Positions 37,901-49,500 of a stretch of 64,000 nt of DNA are shown piece after piece. The notes below the pieces were generated by a model, which was not told where the DNA came from, did not search any database, and saw only the letters and a list, made by a program, of their open reading frames with translations. Within the stretch, counting starts at the first letter, position 1; every line of letters starts with the position of its first letter. Location: NCBI GenBank assembly GCA_021613335.1, contig JAJTWR010000026.1:1-64000 (forward strand), written 5' to 3'. The DNA is from Whitmania pigra (taxonomy: Eukaryota > Annelida > Clitellata > Hirudinida > Haemopidae). A program made the translations under genes and the position numbers.

Positions 37901-40900
37901 TTCCATCTTTTGGTTATCCGCGTAAGAACCGATTGTCTCGAGAGATTCAAGGAAATCGATGTATTCCTTCCATATCGGATAAGACTTAAAGTCGACTCCT
38001 ACTTTATTTAAAGCAAAGTCATACGTTTTGACCATAATTTCATTAAATCCTGGAAGCTTGGCCTTAGTTTTTCTGACGAAGACCAAATAAAGCTTCCATA
38101 TATCAATATGTACTACGCTCAGCAAACATCTCTGCAACAACTTCGCCACTTTGTCAAAACTTTCTGCTTTCATTTCGTGTTCTATGTAGGCAGTCCAAAA
38201 TCTCACTGAATTTGTGTGTTTATTAATTAAAGATTCGTAAACCATTCTGGCTTCTTCTATTGGCGCGGTCTGCGCGCTTCTCAGAAGCACATTGCAGACT
38301 TCTAGATCAAAGGGATTTGTTTTGAAAGCATCCTCAGCTCTTCTTAAGACAGAATTTTGATTCGCCTTCATTGTTAATACAAATTACTTTGATTATCAAA
38401 TTTCAAATATCGATTATTATGTTTCAATTGATGCAACTAAAACCGGTTGTGATAGGCTATTACGTTCTTGATCGCGTTTCTGTCGAGGCGGTCCTAATTA
38501 TGAAAAAAAGATTCTGAATATAATTATTAAAATTATTTAATTTTTTTGTTTATTTAAATTAATACTAGGCACGCATTAGTTAGCTTTGTATAGTAAATGT
38601 TAATTAATTAAATGCGAATTTAATTTAATAATGGAAATAATAAAAAAAATGCTACAAATTATAGTAAATAACATTACATTCAAAAGTACAAATTTTATTG
38701 ATCTATATTAAGTTTTACGAATAGCGTACGAAGCGGCGTCTCTAGGATTGGTGTCATCCATTAAGACCTCCACTACAGAGGCTTAGTAAAACGTAGAAAC
38801 ATTGGAATAAACAGATTTTGATTACATTGATGATCAGTTTAAGACAGTAAAATCAAGAAAACTAAATCTTTCGTAGACTATGTAAACCAGTCTACAACAA
38901 TAATATAATTTTTAGAAATTTGCTTCTTTAAAAACAATGTTTCATTCAAATTTAAATTGGTTTTCTTTACTCAGTGTAATAGAAAACATAACATAATATA
39001 ACATAACAATTATTTATAGTGGTTAAGAAACCTGGATCTGTGTAATAACCACTCTTGTGTGATTTGAGGGTGGGGCGCTAATGTTATAGTTCGTCCCCGG
39101 GCGAAAAATATCCTAGCTGCGCCTCTGCTCAACTGTTAACCTTAAGATGGTTTTGATAGCCCATCACAAAAAAAAAAGCTTATCTTTGGAAGCTAACTTT
39201 TTTGTGCTGTTCAAGACCATGAGCTGACAAGAGAAAATAAAAAAAAATAAATCTTAAGATATAAAGATTAAAATCTTGGTGTTAACCTCTAAAATAATGT
39301 CACCCTGTGCGGTCCGCACCACCTGCGTAAGAGCGCACTGACTGATTTTAAAACCAATTGATTACTGAAGACATTGGTGATAAGATATATCGTAAAGGTC
39401 ATTTAAAAAAAAATTGACTATGTTTTAAAATAATCTCCAACAAATGTGGAGATTTTGGTTAGCCTTTCCATTTTATTAGACAATTGAGAGTATTGCAAGT
39501 TGAAGTGATAATATCCCAAGGATTTGGAATATTTAATCTATTATTTTTCAGACCAATTTTGTGATGTTGTTTGCGGTTTGCCATAACGAAAATAATAAAG
39601 AATAATGATGATAATAATAATACATTATGAATTTGCAATTGGACAATCAACTAAATGCATGAATTTCTATTAAAACATATGTTTTGTGAAAACAGAGCAG
39701 GTTTAGAACTGTTTGGCCCAGAGGAAAATCTATCAATTCAAACAAAGAAGATGGCATCATCCATTTGGGGAGAATCAGATCAGGTTTGATGGAAATATCA
39801 AATTTAAAATAAATGTGTTACTTGTTGTTTTAATTCATTTATTTTTAGTCATTTAACATTTAAATAATGATTAGGATGACATGATAAAATTAAGAAAACA
39901 ACAACTTTTCAGAGTTCGTCAAAGTCGATGATGATTGTTGAAGAGGAACACGAGTCTATGGGGAGTGATGGGAATTCGGCCGATGAAGAGCAGCATTCCA
40001 AAGGTTTTAAACTTTCAACATTCATTGATTTAATAAGTAAATTGGTTTGTTATTGTTTGTTATTAGTATTTGATTACATAAACAATTTGACATACGTAAA
40101 GGTTGATAAACTGCTAATATTGTTAATGACTAGTTTAACATTTTTAAATGGTTCAATCACATTAATGAGTATAATCAATTTTATTTGTAGAATTTTTATA
40201 CTTGTCTATTATATATAAAGTTACGAAAGTTACATTCAAAATTGTTAGCATTGTTAAAACTCATCCATGCAAAATCATTACTGCTTTTTGAACAGTGGTA
40301 CTATCCTCAGGGCCATTCTGTTTTAGCAATAATTAGTTAAATAACTAAATTCAATAAAAACCCATTTTAGATGAATTAATTTTTACAAATTATTAAAAAA
40401 TTCACATTTACTCATAACAGCCAGGGAGAAGAAAGTAAAATCAGGCAAAGATTCTGGATTAGAAAGAAGGTCTTGTGATTTGAAATTAAAATTTAAAAAA
40501 TGGAATTTTGTTTTATGAATCATTGAACAGTCTAATTATGCCACCTATTTTGTATTAATTAAAATTGATTTGTTTTAACTTTAATGTTAATTCAGAAATA
40601 CTCAAAAGGATGCAAAATGGGATATAAATAAATCATTGAGGTACAATCAGGATGCCCAGAGGCAAGAAGGTTACATGTTACGAAACTTGAAATTCAAATT
40701 GCTAATGTTTCTACAGTTTAGTAAAGCATATTTAATTATGCTATTAGTTAATTATTTTTTAATATTAAGAATAATAAACCATTGCAATGATATTGAAAAC
40801 TAGTTGGTTAATCAGATAAATATAATTAAGAAGTTAATTGTGCAGTTTGTTGTATTTAATTCCAGACCAAAAAAGAATGAGGGAATTGTCTCAATACCTG

Positions 40901-41161
40901 ATGTCTTTCAGATTCAATCAAGATGATGTCAAGAAATACAAGCACAAATCTGTAATATTTTTTTAAATTTTTAATTTTTGATGGTTTTGAATAGTATTAA
41001 ATCACTTATTTAATCATAACGATACCAATAGTTAAAAATTTATTTGTATTATTTTATTTTAAATTCAGTTTGCTGGTGGAATATTTTCCAAACTTGAAAC
41101 TCAATGGAAGTCTGCACAGATTTCATCCTTGAAAGTCAACCAAATGTCGTCAAGCAAGTAA
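31938..41161 (+). CDS. SANBR: SANBR (KIAA1841)-like BTB protein, 20 exons
   Basis: Exons: 31938-32069, 32235-32286, 32444-32478, 32570-32595, 32750-32793, 32918-33112, 33312-33370, 33598-33692, 33920-33985, 34167-34238, 34417-34482, 34654-34822, 35029-35172, 35441-35613, 39696-39783, 39913-40003, 40421-40469, 40596-40669, 40866-40951, 41069-41161. All junctions are GT..AG, phases match, and the sum is 602 codons plus stop. The BTB-like domain is at about residues 85-190 (VLTIHVFDEAKK, then GILLKEMKYFKTLL and VDIAVHCDLEIFNWLIDYAK). A Cys-rich region follows, with CSACKALL, KRGRSWCELYWILWSCINHL and TCSKCSQ, probably binding zinc. The C-terminal part contains WDINKSLRYNQDAQRQ. Mammalian SANBR regulates class-switch recombination; here the role is unknown. 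The human protein also has an N-terminal SANT domain, which I do not see, so exons may be missing upstream. The ATG at 31938 has an in-frame TAA 15 nt upstream. Exon 3 could start 3 nt earlier. Confidence 0.88.
35735..35840 (-). pseudogene. Decayed CSTF3 fragment
   Basis: About 100 bp that aligns with 36930-37030 of the intact CSTF3. The minus strand reads KGIITAGMEPREKLVDIWNM and on to FVEFQKD, where the gene has RVITAGVEPREKLVDIWNM. A TGA interrupts the frame just before it, and the similarity fades on both sides. It lies about 530 bp beyond the 3' end of the intact gene, on the same strand. Confidence 0.9.
36371..38371 (-). CDS. CSTF3: Cleavage stimulation factor subunit 3 (CstF-77, suppressor of forked), intronless
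   Basis: A single 666-codon frame, close to the length of animal CstF-77 (about 717 in human). CstF-77 is the scaffold of the CstF complex, bridging CstF-64 and CstF-50 in pre-mRNA 3'-end cleavage and polyadenylation. HAT repeats fill residues 1 to about 500: FWTAYIEHEMKAESFDKVAK, LLQRCLLSVVHIDIWKLYL, VWIDAANYLENS and KLVDIWNMFVEF. The Suf-type region contains KYNFRDLVPCSLSDIEALNL. The end has a basic segment (KRKRVEIENDDDEED) and the conserved RRQRKRLVL terminus. The ATG at 38371 opens directly into the first HAT repeat; human has a somewhat longer leader. It lies antisense in the 4.1-kb intron 14 of the SANBR-like gene. CSTF3 is usually split by many introns, so this copy may be a functional retrocopy. 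No disabling mutation is visible. Confidence 0.96.
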   Translation of the reverse strand: MKANQNSVLRRAEDAFKTNPFDLEVCNVLLRSAQTAPIEEARMVYESLINKHTNSVRFWTAYIEHEMKAESFDKVAKLLQRCLLSVVHIDIWKLYLVFVRKTKAKLPGFNEIMVKTYDFALNKVGVDFKSYPIWKEYIDFLESLETIGSYADNQKMEAVRKVYQSGIITPMANSDLLWKDYFNFETKINAVQSKKIQEERGSNEAFIKKVVKDFEKLTKVIDHSIQSVPPQNTSEEIKQIEQWEKYIEKEKSNPLNADDEVVIKRVMYAYEQFLLYFSLYPQVWIDAANYLENSRRHLSQRNCKKITVEEVNNIYERALSAGLENCPLIHFSYADLEESRKNYDRVHSIYKKALKVQSIETTLVYVQYIRFAKRAEGITSARSVFKDARNDPRSKYQAYVEAALSESRNVDSDAALQIFELGYRKFGKQYEFLKEFLDFSINSGDLKNTKELFERVITAGVEPREKLVDIWNMFVEFQKDTRIVSEIINSVVKQEKLFSKKLESGKTLDVITKYNFRDLVPCSLSDIEALNLMKPIEGSDSSFKGTSAPEISNITTPQHKKASINAVPIFLKNTNIEPPSSHFIEFFNNINKALNNTLKCPVPNNCSLPPPMKVENRQIQRGFVNSKSKNLKRKRVEIENDDDEEDIQAIAPNNLFVRRQRKRLVL
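38372..39695. other. Remainder of SANBR intron 14
   Basis: Upstream flank of CSTF3. Positions 39060-39120 (GGGGCGCTAATG.., CCCGGGCGAAAAATATCCTA) and 39299-39340 (GTCACCCTGTGCGGTCCGCA) look like transposon-derived pieces, but no complete element could be bounded. Confidence 0.4.
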
Positions 41162-42122
41162 TTATTCAATAACTAAATAACTGAATAAGCTATTAAAATA
41201 AATATAAAGTGACTTTGTAATTTAGAAAACATTTATAATTTTACAATAATTTAATGGCTTTATTTAAAGTGCTTTTTTTAACATTTTCAATTGTTTAAAG
41301 GTCAAAGATTACAAAGAGCTTGATGAACAAATGATGGATTCTTGCATCTTTTTTCTAGTCATTCCTTCACTGTCACTTTTGCAGGAAACCAAACAAGCAT
41401 TGAACTGGGTCAATTATTATTTATTTGTGAAAACTAAAAATAGAAAAAAAAGATTTACTCGAGTTTGCGGCCACACTTTAACTATTTATTTAACAAATAT
41501 TTAACATTAACTTTAAATATAATTTCAATGCGAGTATTCGCGTTGAGTTTAGCATTGGATATAATTGACAAAATGATTGTTAGAGCGCGAACTCGAGGAC
41601 ATCATTAAAATGAATTAAAAAGTTTTAAACTAAGATTTTTTAAAGACCTATTACTTTCTCAAGTCATTATTTTCAAAATAATTTCAAATTGTTTTCGGCA
41701 AAGCAAACTTTTTGTCTCTTAATTTAATAAAAAACCCAGTTTATATAGTGTTTCGTAGTTTTAATAAAAAAAAAACTATGTTTGGATGATCTTTCTTTAT
41801 CGCTGGTACTCCTTTAACTCGTGTGGCATCTTCTAAATTTCTTGGGGTTGTAATAGATGATCATCTTTCTTTCAAATATTACATCAACCACATAGCCGAA
41901 GAGGTTGCATCGATGATCGCCAAAGTAAAGATGCCAACAGATGCTTCACGTGACTATTGTTCCGCATAACGAACACCGTCAAGAAAGCGAGGGTGCATTA
42001 TTTTTTTTTGTTCAACAACCTTAATAAGCAAATCATATTGATTATAAAACAATTGTTGTGCACAATTTATGGTAAATTTGGCAATAAATTATTCTTTCAA
42101 AAGTTGCTAACCAGTTAATAGC
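41162..42122. other. 3' flank of the SANBR-like gene
   Basis: Probable 3' UTR, then a LINE fragment (41793-41930) and AT-rich DNA. Confidence 0.5.
41793..41930 (+). pseudogene. LINE reverse-transcriptase fragment
   Basis: Reads FFIAGTPLTRVASSKFLGVV, then IDDHLSFKYYINHIAEEVAS. This is the KFLGVxID...W/FxxHI segment that follows the palm in CR1/Jockey-type polymerases. Only about 45 codons remain. Confidence 0.8.
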
Positions 42123-42425
<303 letters not shown>

Positions 42426-42892
42426 ATTCCAAAGATACACTTTAATTAATTAATAAACCCTTTAAACTCCTCAGCCGACTTCAAAAAAATTTCTGTTTGA
42501 AGCTCTCATTAACATACATGTATGTGCATGCTCACGTCTTTTCGAAGCAAACTTGTTTCGAATATTTTCTTCTTTTGTTGAAAACACAAACTTTACTGTG
42601 GCCATTATAACAAAATTTATACGAATTCATAGAAATACAGTAGGAAAAATAAGTTTATTTTGAATTATCCCTATTACGCAAAAAATATTTCGCGAGTTCT
42701 GTAATTATAAAACACCAAAAAATCAAGGTGTTATGGAATTAATGCTCAATTAAATAATTGACATCTGAACAAAACATAACTTGGAATTAACATGAAAATC
42801 ATAAAAGTAACATCACCAACAAGAAATTCCAACGAGAAATTGTTTACAGAGGCATCACCGAAAGAAACTCAAAAACAATCGTTTGCTGTTTG

Positions 42893-43105
42893 TATATACA
42901 ACTTTTATTGCATGCACAACTTGTATTGCATATACAACTTGTATTGCATATACAACTTTTATTGCATATACAACTTGTGTTGCATATACAACTTGTGTTG
43001 CATATACAACTTGTGTTGCATGTACAACTTGTATTGCATGTACAACTTGTGTTGCATGTACAACTTGCGTTGCATGTACAACTTGTGTTGCATGCACGAA
43101 CTGTG
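42893..43105. repeat. 18-bp minisatellite, about 12 units
   Basis: Unit GCATATACAACTTGTATT, with variants GCATGTACAACTTGTGTT and others. Because 18 is a multiple of three and the unit lacks stops in most frames, several frames on both strands are open through it. It lies about 150 bp beyond the 3' end of the GPCR gene. Confidence 0.96.
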
Positions 43106-43260
43106 CTGCATATACTACTTTAAATGAATGTCTGGTGTTGTGCGTCAGAAATATCATTTCGTAGATAATATCCTTTAAAGACAAGTAATAAATATTAAAT
43201 TCAGTCTGAGAGATTTCACTGGCGAAATATCACATAGTCCTTAGTGCTTAAGTTCACAAC

Positions 43261-43549
43261 TTATGATTTCTGATCTTTACATTTCCCACCAACTCCACAC
43301 ATGGCCCTCTTGAAATCCTTGGTTCCAAAAGCGTAAATGAGTGGATTCCAGACTGAGTTGAGGTGCGAGAGGCAGATGAAAGTATCGACAAGTCCTTCAG
43401 AAACGCTGAGGCAGGGCTGGAAGTAGAGGAGCGTGTTGAATGAGTACAAGGGAGCCCAGGACACCATGAAGGCGGTCACGATCAGGAACAAAATTCGAAT
43501 GACCTGATCGAAATTTCAACGATTATTTTTTAATTATGGTAATAATAAC

Positions 43550-43586
<37 letters not shown>

Positions 43587-46500
43587 GTAATAATAATAAT
43601 AATAATAATAAATGCATATATTTCAACTTCAACACTATTAATTGTGAATTGAATGAAACCATTTTAATTGACCTCACCTTAACCTCTGCTCTCCAGCTGG
43701 GCACAACACACGACAACTGATGCAAGGTCAGAGGGTTGAGTGAAGCGCTAGAACTTCTTCCTGTGGCGCTTTCGGCGCTGGTTTTGTTGTTCAGCGCTCG
43801 TCCTTTCGGCCTGATGACGTTTTTTCTGATCTAAAAAAAAATGAAATTAAGAAAAATAAATTTTATTATTATTCTATTTAAATTAACTGAACTAAATTTA
43901 GAACTATATTTTATTATTTATTTTATAATTAATTAATCATAGTTTATTAATTTTTAATATTTTATTATTTTATATTTATTTTATGAATAATTCAGGGTTA
44001 AACAAAATATTTATGTCTAATTTTATATTTTTGTGAATTGTTGAGAATGAAATGGAGAGGAAAAGTCCGAAAATGATTTTTCACATTTCAAGACATTCCT
44101 GTGAGAGTGTTTGAAGATTATTTTAAAAGATAAAACTTTTTTAATATTTTGAAAAATAAGTTACCAGAAAAGAAATATAGTGTAAATAATTTTTATTTTC
44201 AATTGCAAGCAACTTAATATCTAGTTACGTGTTGCATTGCTGACCCATTTTATGCTTAAAAATATTGCATCCCAAATATGGTTGCGAGAATGTTATTGTT
44301 GGTGCATGTTTGATCGTCGCAGAAATTGATGTCCTTATTATACCTTAAGATAACAATAATAGTTGTGATGGTGGTGCTGATGACGATGACGATGAGGTAA
44401 TATCGCTTAAAGCATATTATCGTTTTTTTCATTTGTTTAGTAATCGTTTTAATTATATTTCGCTTTCATCGATTTTTGTAATTAATAATAAGTTACATTT
44501 GCTGTAAAAATAGATATAATTGTAAATAGTTATAAATATAATGTCGTAAATATTAACAATTACATCTCAATCAGAGACCGACTGAATAACGTTTTCGGCG
44601 CCGAAAAATTGACATCTTGTCATTTACATCGTCTTTTCTTTTTCTGTCCCACTATTTTCGTTTACGGTCGAAACGAAAAAGAAAAATATTTTATTTTGTT
44701 CAGTTTTTACAGTTCACTTTTTGTTTATTGAGTTTATATTGTTGACATATGCAGAAGGAGTTACAAAACTCCGACCTAGAAGCTCATGAATATTCATGAG
44801 TAACTAAGTAAGTTGACTTTGGTAACCTACCTCACATCGGATTGATTTATAATATTTTTTAAATATTTCCGATGAAAAGGAACTTCGGATATTTTCATTT
44901 CTTCGTCTTTTTATTCAGTGGTCCCCAATCTTCTTATCGTCGCTGAACGGTCAACGCTTGATGAATTTACTGCTGCCCGCCAGAGGGCAGTGTTGGTTGT
45001 TTGTATTTTAGATTGTTTTGATTTATTAATTTTAATTTTTAATAACGAATTTTTGGTATCTTCGATTGTTTTATTATTATTCATTTATTCTTCTTCATCA
45101 TCATATTTCGTTATTATTACCATTACCATCATTACGTGGAAGTCATTTAATGTATTGAAATTATTATTACTTTTGTAACTGTTAATAATGTAAAGATTAT
45201 TAACATTTAGTAACATTTAGTAATACTGACGTTAATGGTCAGTCATTGTGATCAGTGTTTTGTTCCCAGAAATAAAATCTGTCGTTAAATGCTTGTTTCT
45301 TTTTATTTGTTGGCGGCGATGATGATGACGATGTCAGGCGTTTGCCATTGTTTTATTCCAGGTCTGATTCAGAGCTCAAAAATTACTCCATGTCGATAAT
45401 GCACGTGCTATTTGCATTCCATCCGATTAAGCTTATTATTATTATATTTTAATTGATCTAAATCTAAGAATCTTCGATAGCTACATCAGCAGAAATTCAT
45501 CACCAACAATTCATCAACAATAATGCTTGAACAGGAGTCACTTACATTATCATTACTAGCAATCCATTCATGTTCAATTCATGAGCTTTCCATGTAAGTG
45601 ATGAACTGAAACTTTAAGTTTTTTTTTGGTTCAGAAATGTTCGCCATCAATTTGTGTTTGTTTTTGAAATAAAAATTGTTTCCTTCGAATAACAGATGTG
45701 TTCTGATCCAGATAAGATAGCAGTTGAAACTTATTTGCAATCCATTACTCTTCTGGATTTGCTAACTTTTTACTATAATTATTTTATAAATATATTTATT
45801 TATAATTTATATATATTTTTAAATATATTTTTCGATCCTAAAAACATTTCTAATAGAAAAAAAAACTAAATCAGATTTGTGTAATTTGAAGTATAATTTG
45901 TGAGCATATCAAAAAATCTGGAAATGAATAATTAAGATAATTACAAGTGACAAATTAAAATGAATTTATGTCGAGATTAAAAAGGAATTCCGCTAATAGT
46001 AATTAAAGCTTAATTATGATATTTTACTGATTCAAATATATCATAATTCAGTATTTTATTTTCATATTTATATCAGACCATTCAGCTAAAAAAAATAAAA
46101 TATCTTCAAAGAAAGAACAGATGTCTGATTTAAGATTTCTTTTTAAAATCCTTCCAACGTCGACCGATAGCTTTTATTAGCTCTTTTCAAATATATTCAT
46201 TCCTATCATTACTAAGTTTTTTAGTAATTTTAATATCTAACAATATATTTTTAATTTTTGATTTTTAGGACAAAAATATCAAATGCAATAAATACATAAT
46301 TAAAATCGCATTCAGAATTGTGATTGCATTTAACAAAAACAAAAAAAAATAAGATAAAAAGAAAGAAGCAAATTTAGCATAACATCTAAATTATTATTTG
46401 TCTTTAAATCAAAGACACCAACCTGTCTCCTGATCTCCCTAAAGATCTGAAAATACACACAAGCCAAGAACAGCGACGGAAAGACGATAGTGCTGAAGTA

Positions 46501-49500
46501 GAGGAAAACCAGGTAGCTCAGGTTGTTCACTTCCAGGAAGAAACACCTGTAGGATGTAATTTCTTTTTGTATTTATCAAATTTGTTTGTGTAAATATAAA
46601 TTGTAAAATGTAAATTTCGCTGTCAGACTGACCATAATTAACACGATTTAATTAGGCGTATATACAGAAATAAAAACTTATTCAAAAATAATGCGCAAAA
46701 CGTACAACTTATATCATTTCTTAAACACTAAATAAAGAATATTGAAAGGACAGGATAGATGTTGATCTTTTATTGATAATGGAATTGAAGGGTATAATCT
46801 TGGACCATAGCAAGAATAGAAAAGAGTTTGAAAGTAGATTTAACAAATGAGGGACTACATTCAAGCCTAGTACGAAATAAATAAGTACAGTTATTAATCG
46901 GTCCACCATTTATATTGCGCCCTTATCCGAGGGCGCTCTGGCAGTGCGTACTGGGTTGCTAACACGATACATAACGGCTGTTGTTATTACCGCCGCATGC
47001 GGGAACCCTAACCATTCGACCAACCTGCATGCAAATAACTATTTTCAATATTGTAATTATATTTAAATATGAAAGTATTACGTGGTTTGTGAGTGGCTCA
47101 CAGTTTATCTATTTTTCTAATTTGATTTAAATTCTCGGATATAGTTTCTTAATATTTTTTAATATTGTTTTATCTAAATTTATATTATGACATTATCAAA
47201 ACAGGTTTGTCTGCTGAAATGCATGAATATGTCCGATAATGAAAATGTTTCTGGTGTGATATTTGATGATGTTACTAATTATTTTTCATTATAATAACCA
47301 TAATAACTTTTAGTTTTTATCTCCTGTAAATCACTTCACATTAAAATATTTTTATTATTAAAATATATTGTTGTAAAACCAGGCGTTTGATAATTTTGAA
47401 AATTAAACGCTCATATTTTCTTAATTTGCAGACATTATTATTTACTTTTCGTCGGATTTAAACAGCAACAAAAAAAATTAAAAGATTTAAATAACTAAAA
47501 CGAAACAAGATGATTGTGGAACAAACAAAATAAATAAAAAAAATATTTATTCAAAAGTTGTAATTGGATATCCTTTCTCCCAAAAAGAGCTTAAATTTTA
47601 TTTGCTGAAATGTTTACAATTACGTTCGATAAGCCCCACTTTTAACGTTAAAGAATTTAAGTTAAATTATTTATTAAATATCTAATTAATTCAATTAGTA
47701 ACATTAATTAATGAACTTCAAGATAATGGACTCTTGCGATGCGCCGAGCTTAATTAAACAACAAAACAATATAAAGTGGAACCACTTATCTCTACCTCGG
47801 TTAACTCGCCAACCCTGTTAAGTCTCACTTTGTCTTAACATTTTCTCATCGGTTATGTCGATACTTTTATGTCGCCAAACCCAATTCACTGTTGTTGATT
47901 TTGTTTGAGGGATAACATGGTAAGGCTATTCTGTTTATTTTTTCGTTCTAAAAATGTTTGGGGTGTTAAAAGAAAACTATGCAATCACTCAATAGAGAAA
48001 AAGTATGAAATCATATTGCAGCCAGAATAAGGAACAAAGCCAGCAGACCTTAGTCGTCAGCGTGGCATTTCAGCAAATACCATTTCAGTGTGGAAAAAGA
48101 AGGCCGACGAGATAAAGCAAATGTATGAGAATTCTGTCTTTGATCCAGCAAGAGAAAAACTTAGAATGACTGAACACAAAGATGTTGACGATGCAGTGCT
48201 TCAATGCTCACAAATTCGCGAACAACAATTCTTCCCGTCAATGGTTAATATAACGCAAGCCATATTGATTTTCGGTTATCTCAATGGTTTTTGGCAAACC
48301 CCTAGTCCGGCGACATAACCGGGTTCGACTGTAATTGCAGACTATAATTACCTTCGCATAATTAAGAGATAGCAGAACAACGAAGATGTTAGAACATTAT
48401 TCCTTTCAACAACCAGTACGGGTTGAATATCGCTCAGGAGTTTTTATGCAATATTTCATCCGAACATTTCATTCACACGCACTTTATTTAGGGCACTCTT
48501 TAAGCAGGATGACTTTAAAAACTGTTTTTTTTTAGTTATTTATTTACTTTTTCAAAGTAATACATGCATTCATTTTTATTAAAATATTACTTATATTATA
48601 TAATATATATGTATGTACAATATTATATATATATATATAATTATATATTATTATTAATTTATTTATTTTATTTATTTGCTTATTTATTCATGCTTCACTC
48701 ATTCGATGTGTAAAGGCTGTGATAAAAAATTTTGCAACATCCACATTATCAGAACAAGAAGTAAACAAAATTATTAATCGTCTGTAAATTCCAGAGAAAT
48801 GATTAAGCTTATAATGACGTGGTGGTAATTGAAATTTTTCTGGAAACAATATTGTCGTGATGTGATGGATGGTTTTGCAGGCATCAACAAATATGAGTGC
48901 TAGCTATTTTATGGAATAATATTGAGCCATTTTGAAGTAATTATTTTAATTTTTTGTATTTTTTAGTTGTAGATTGGTTGGATATTTTAGAATCACATAT
49001 TTGTCTTTAAATACATTTTGATTCTCTACTCTTAATGAAACAATAAACTGACATTGCATCTTAAATTGTCTATTCCTCCATTAACATAATTGTGATATAT
49101 TTAATAATAAGGCTTTTACAAACTTTTTTTTGATCTGTTGAAAAACTTTTCAGACGAGAAACTGAGCAAGTTGATCAATGACGAAGCTCAGTTACTCTCG
49201 GAAATGAAAACAAACACTGGGGATTCCAATCCTTCCGCCACATTACTCTCACTGGGACCAGAATCCACTAACAAGGATGAAAAACATAGCTACATGCTAC
49301 TATGTAGCTTCCCTGAACTTCTCAACGATTTCTAGTTTGCTGGATCCTCCAGGGACGGTATTGAAATTGAAATTGGGTTAGTCATTCATGGTATAAACTC
49401 TTTTGACGCATTCAACCTGCGGTATGTGATAGTATAAACTTTTTTGAGTAGGAAGACCCGCTCCATCGAAATAATATTGTTGCTGCTGTCATTGTTTTAC

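Noticed and set aside
36512..38011. Several 67-127-codon plus-strand frames
   Set aside because: They lie antisense to the intact CSTF3 coding sequence, which fully explains the region.
39701..39783. Alternative start of SANBR exon 15 after GAGCAG
   Set aside because: This acceptor puts the next exon in a frame with an early stop (TGT TGA). The acceptor five bases upstream gives an open, acidic C-terminal part.
42792..43184. Four overlapping open frames of 77-111 codons on both strands
   Set aside because: They are created by the 18-bp minisatellite, whose unit length is a multiple of three and lacks stops. There is no start, domain or splice context.
44918..44994. hAT-like terminal repeat CAGTGGTCCCCAATCTTCTT
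   Set aside because: No inverted partner or 8-bp duplication found nearby, so an element cannot be bounded.
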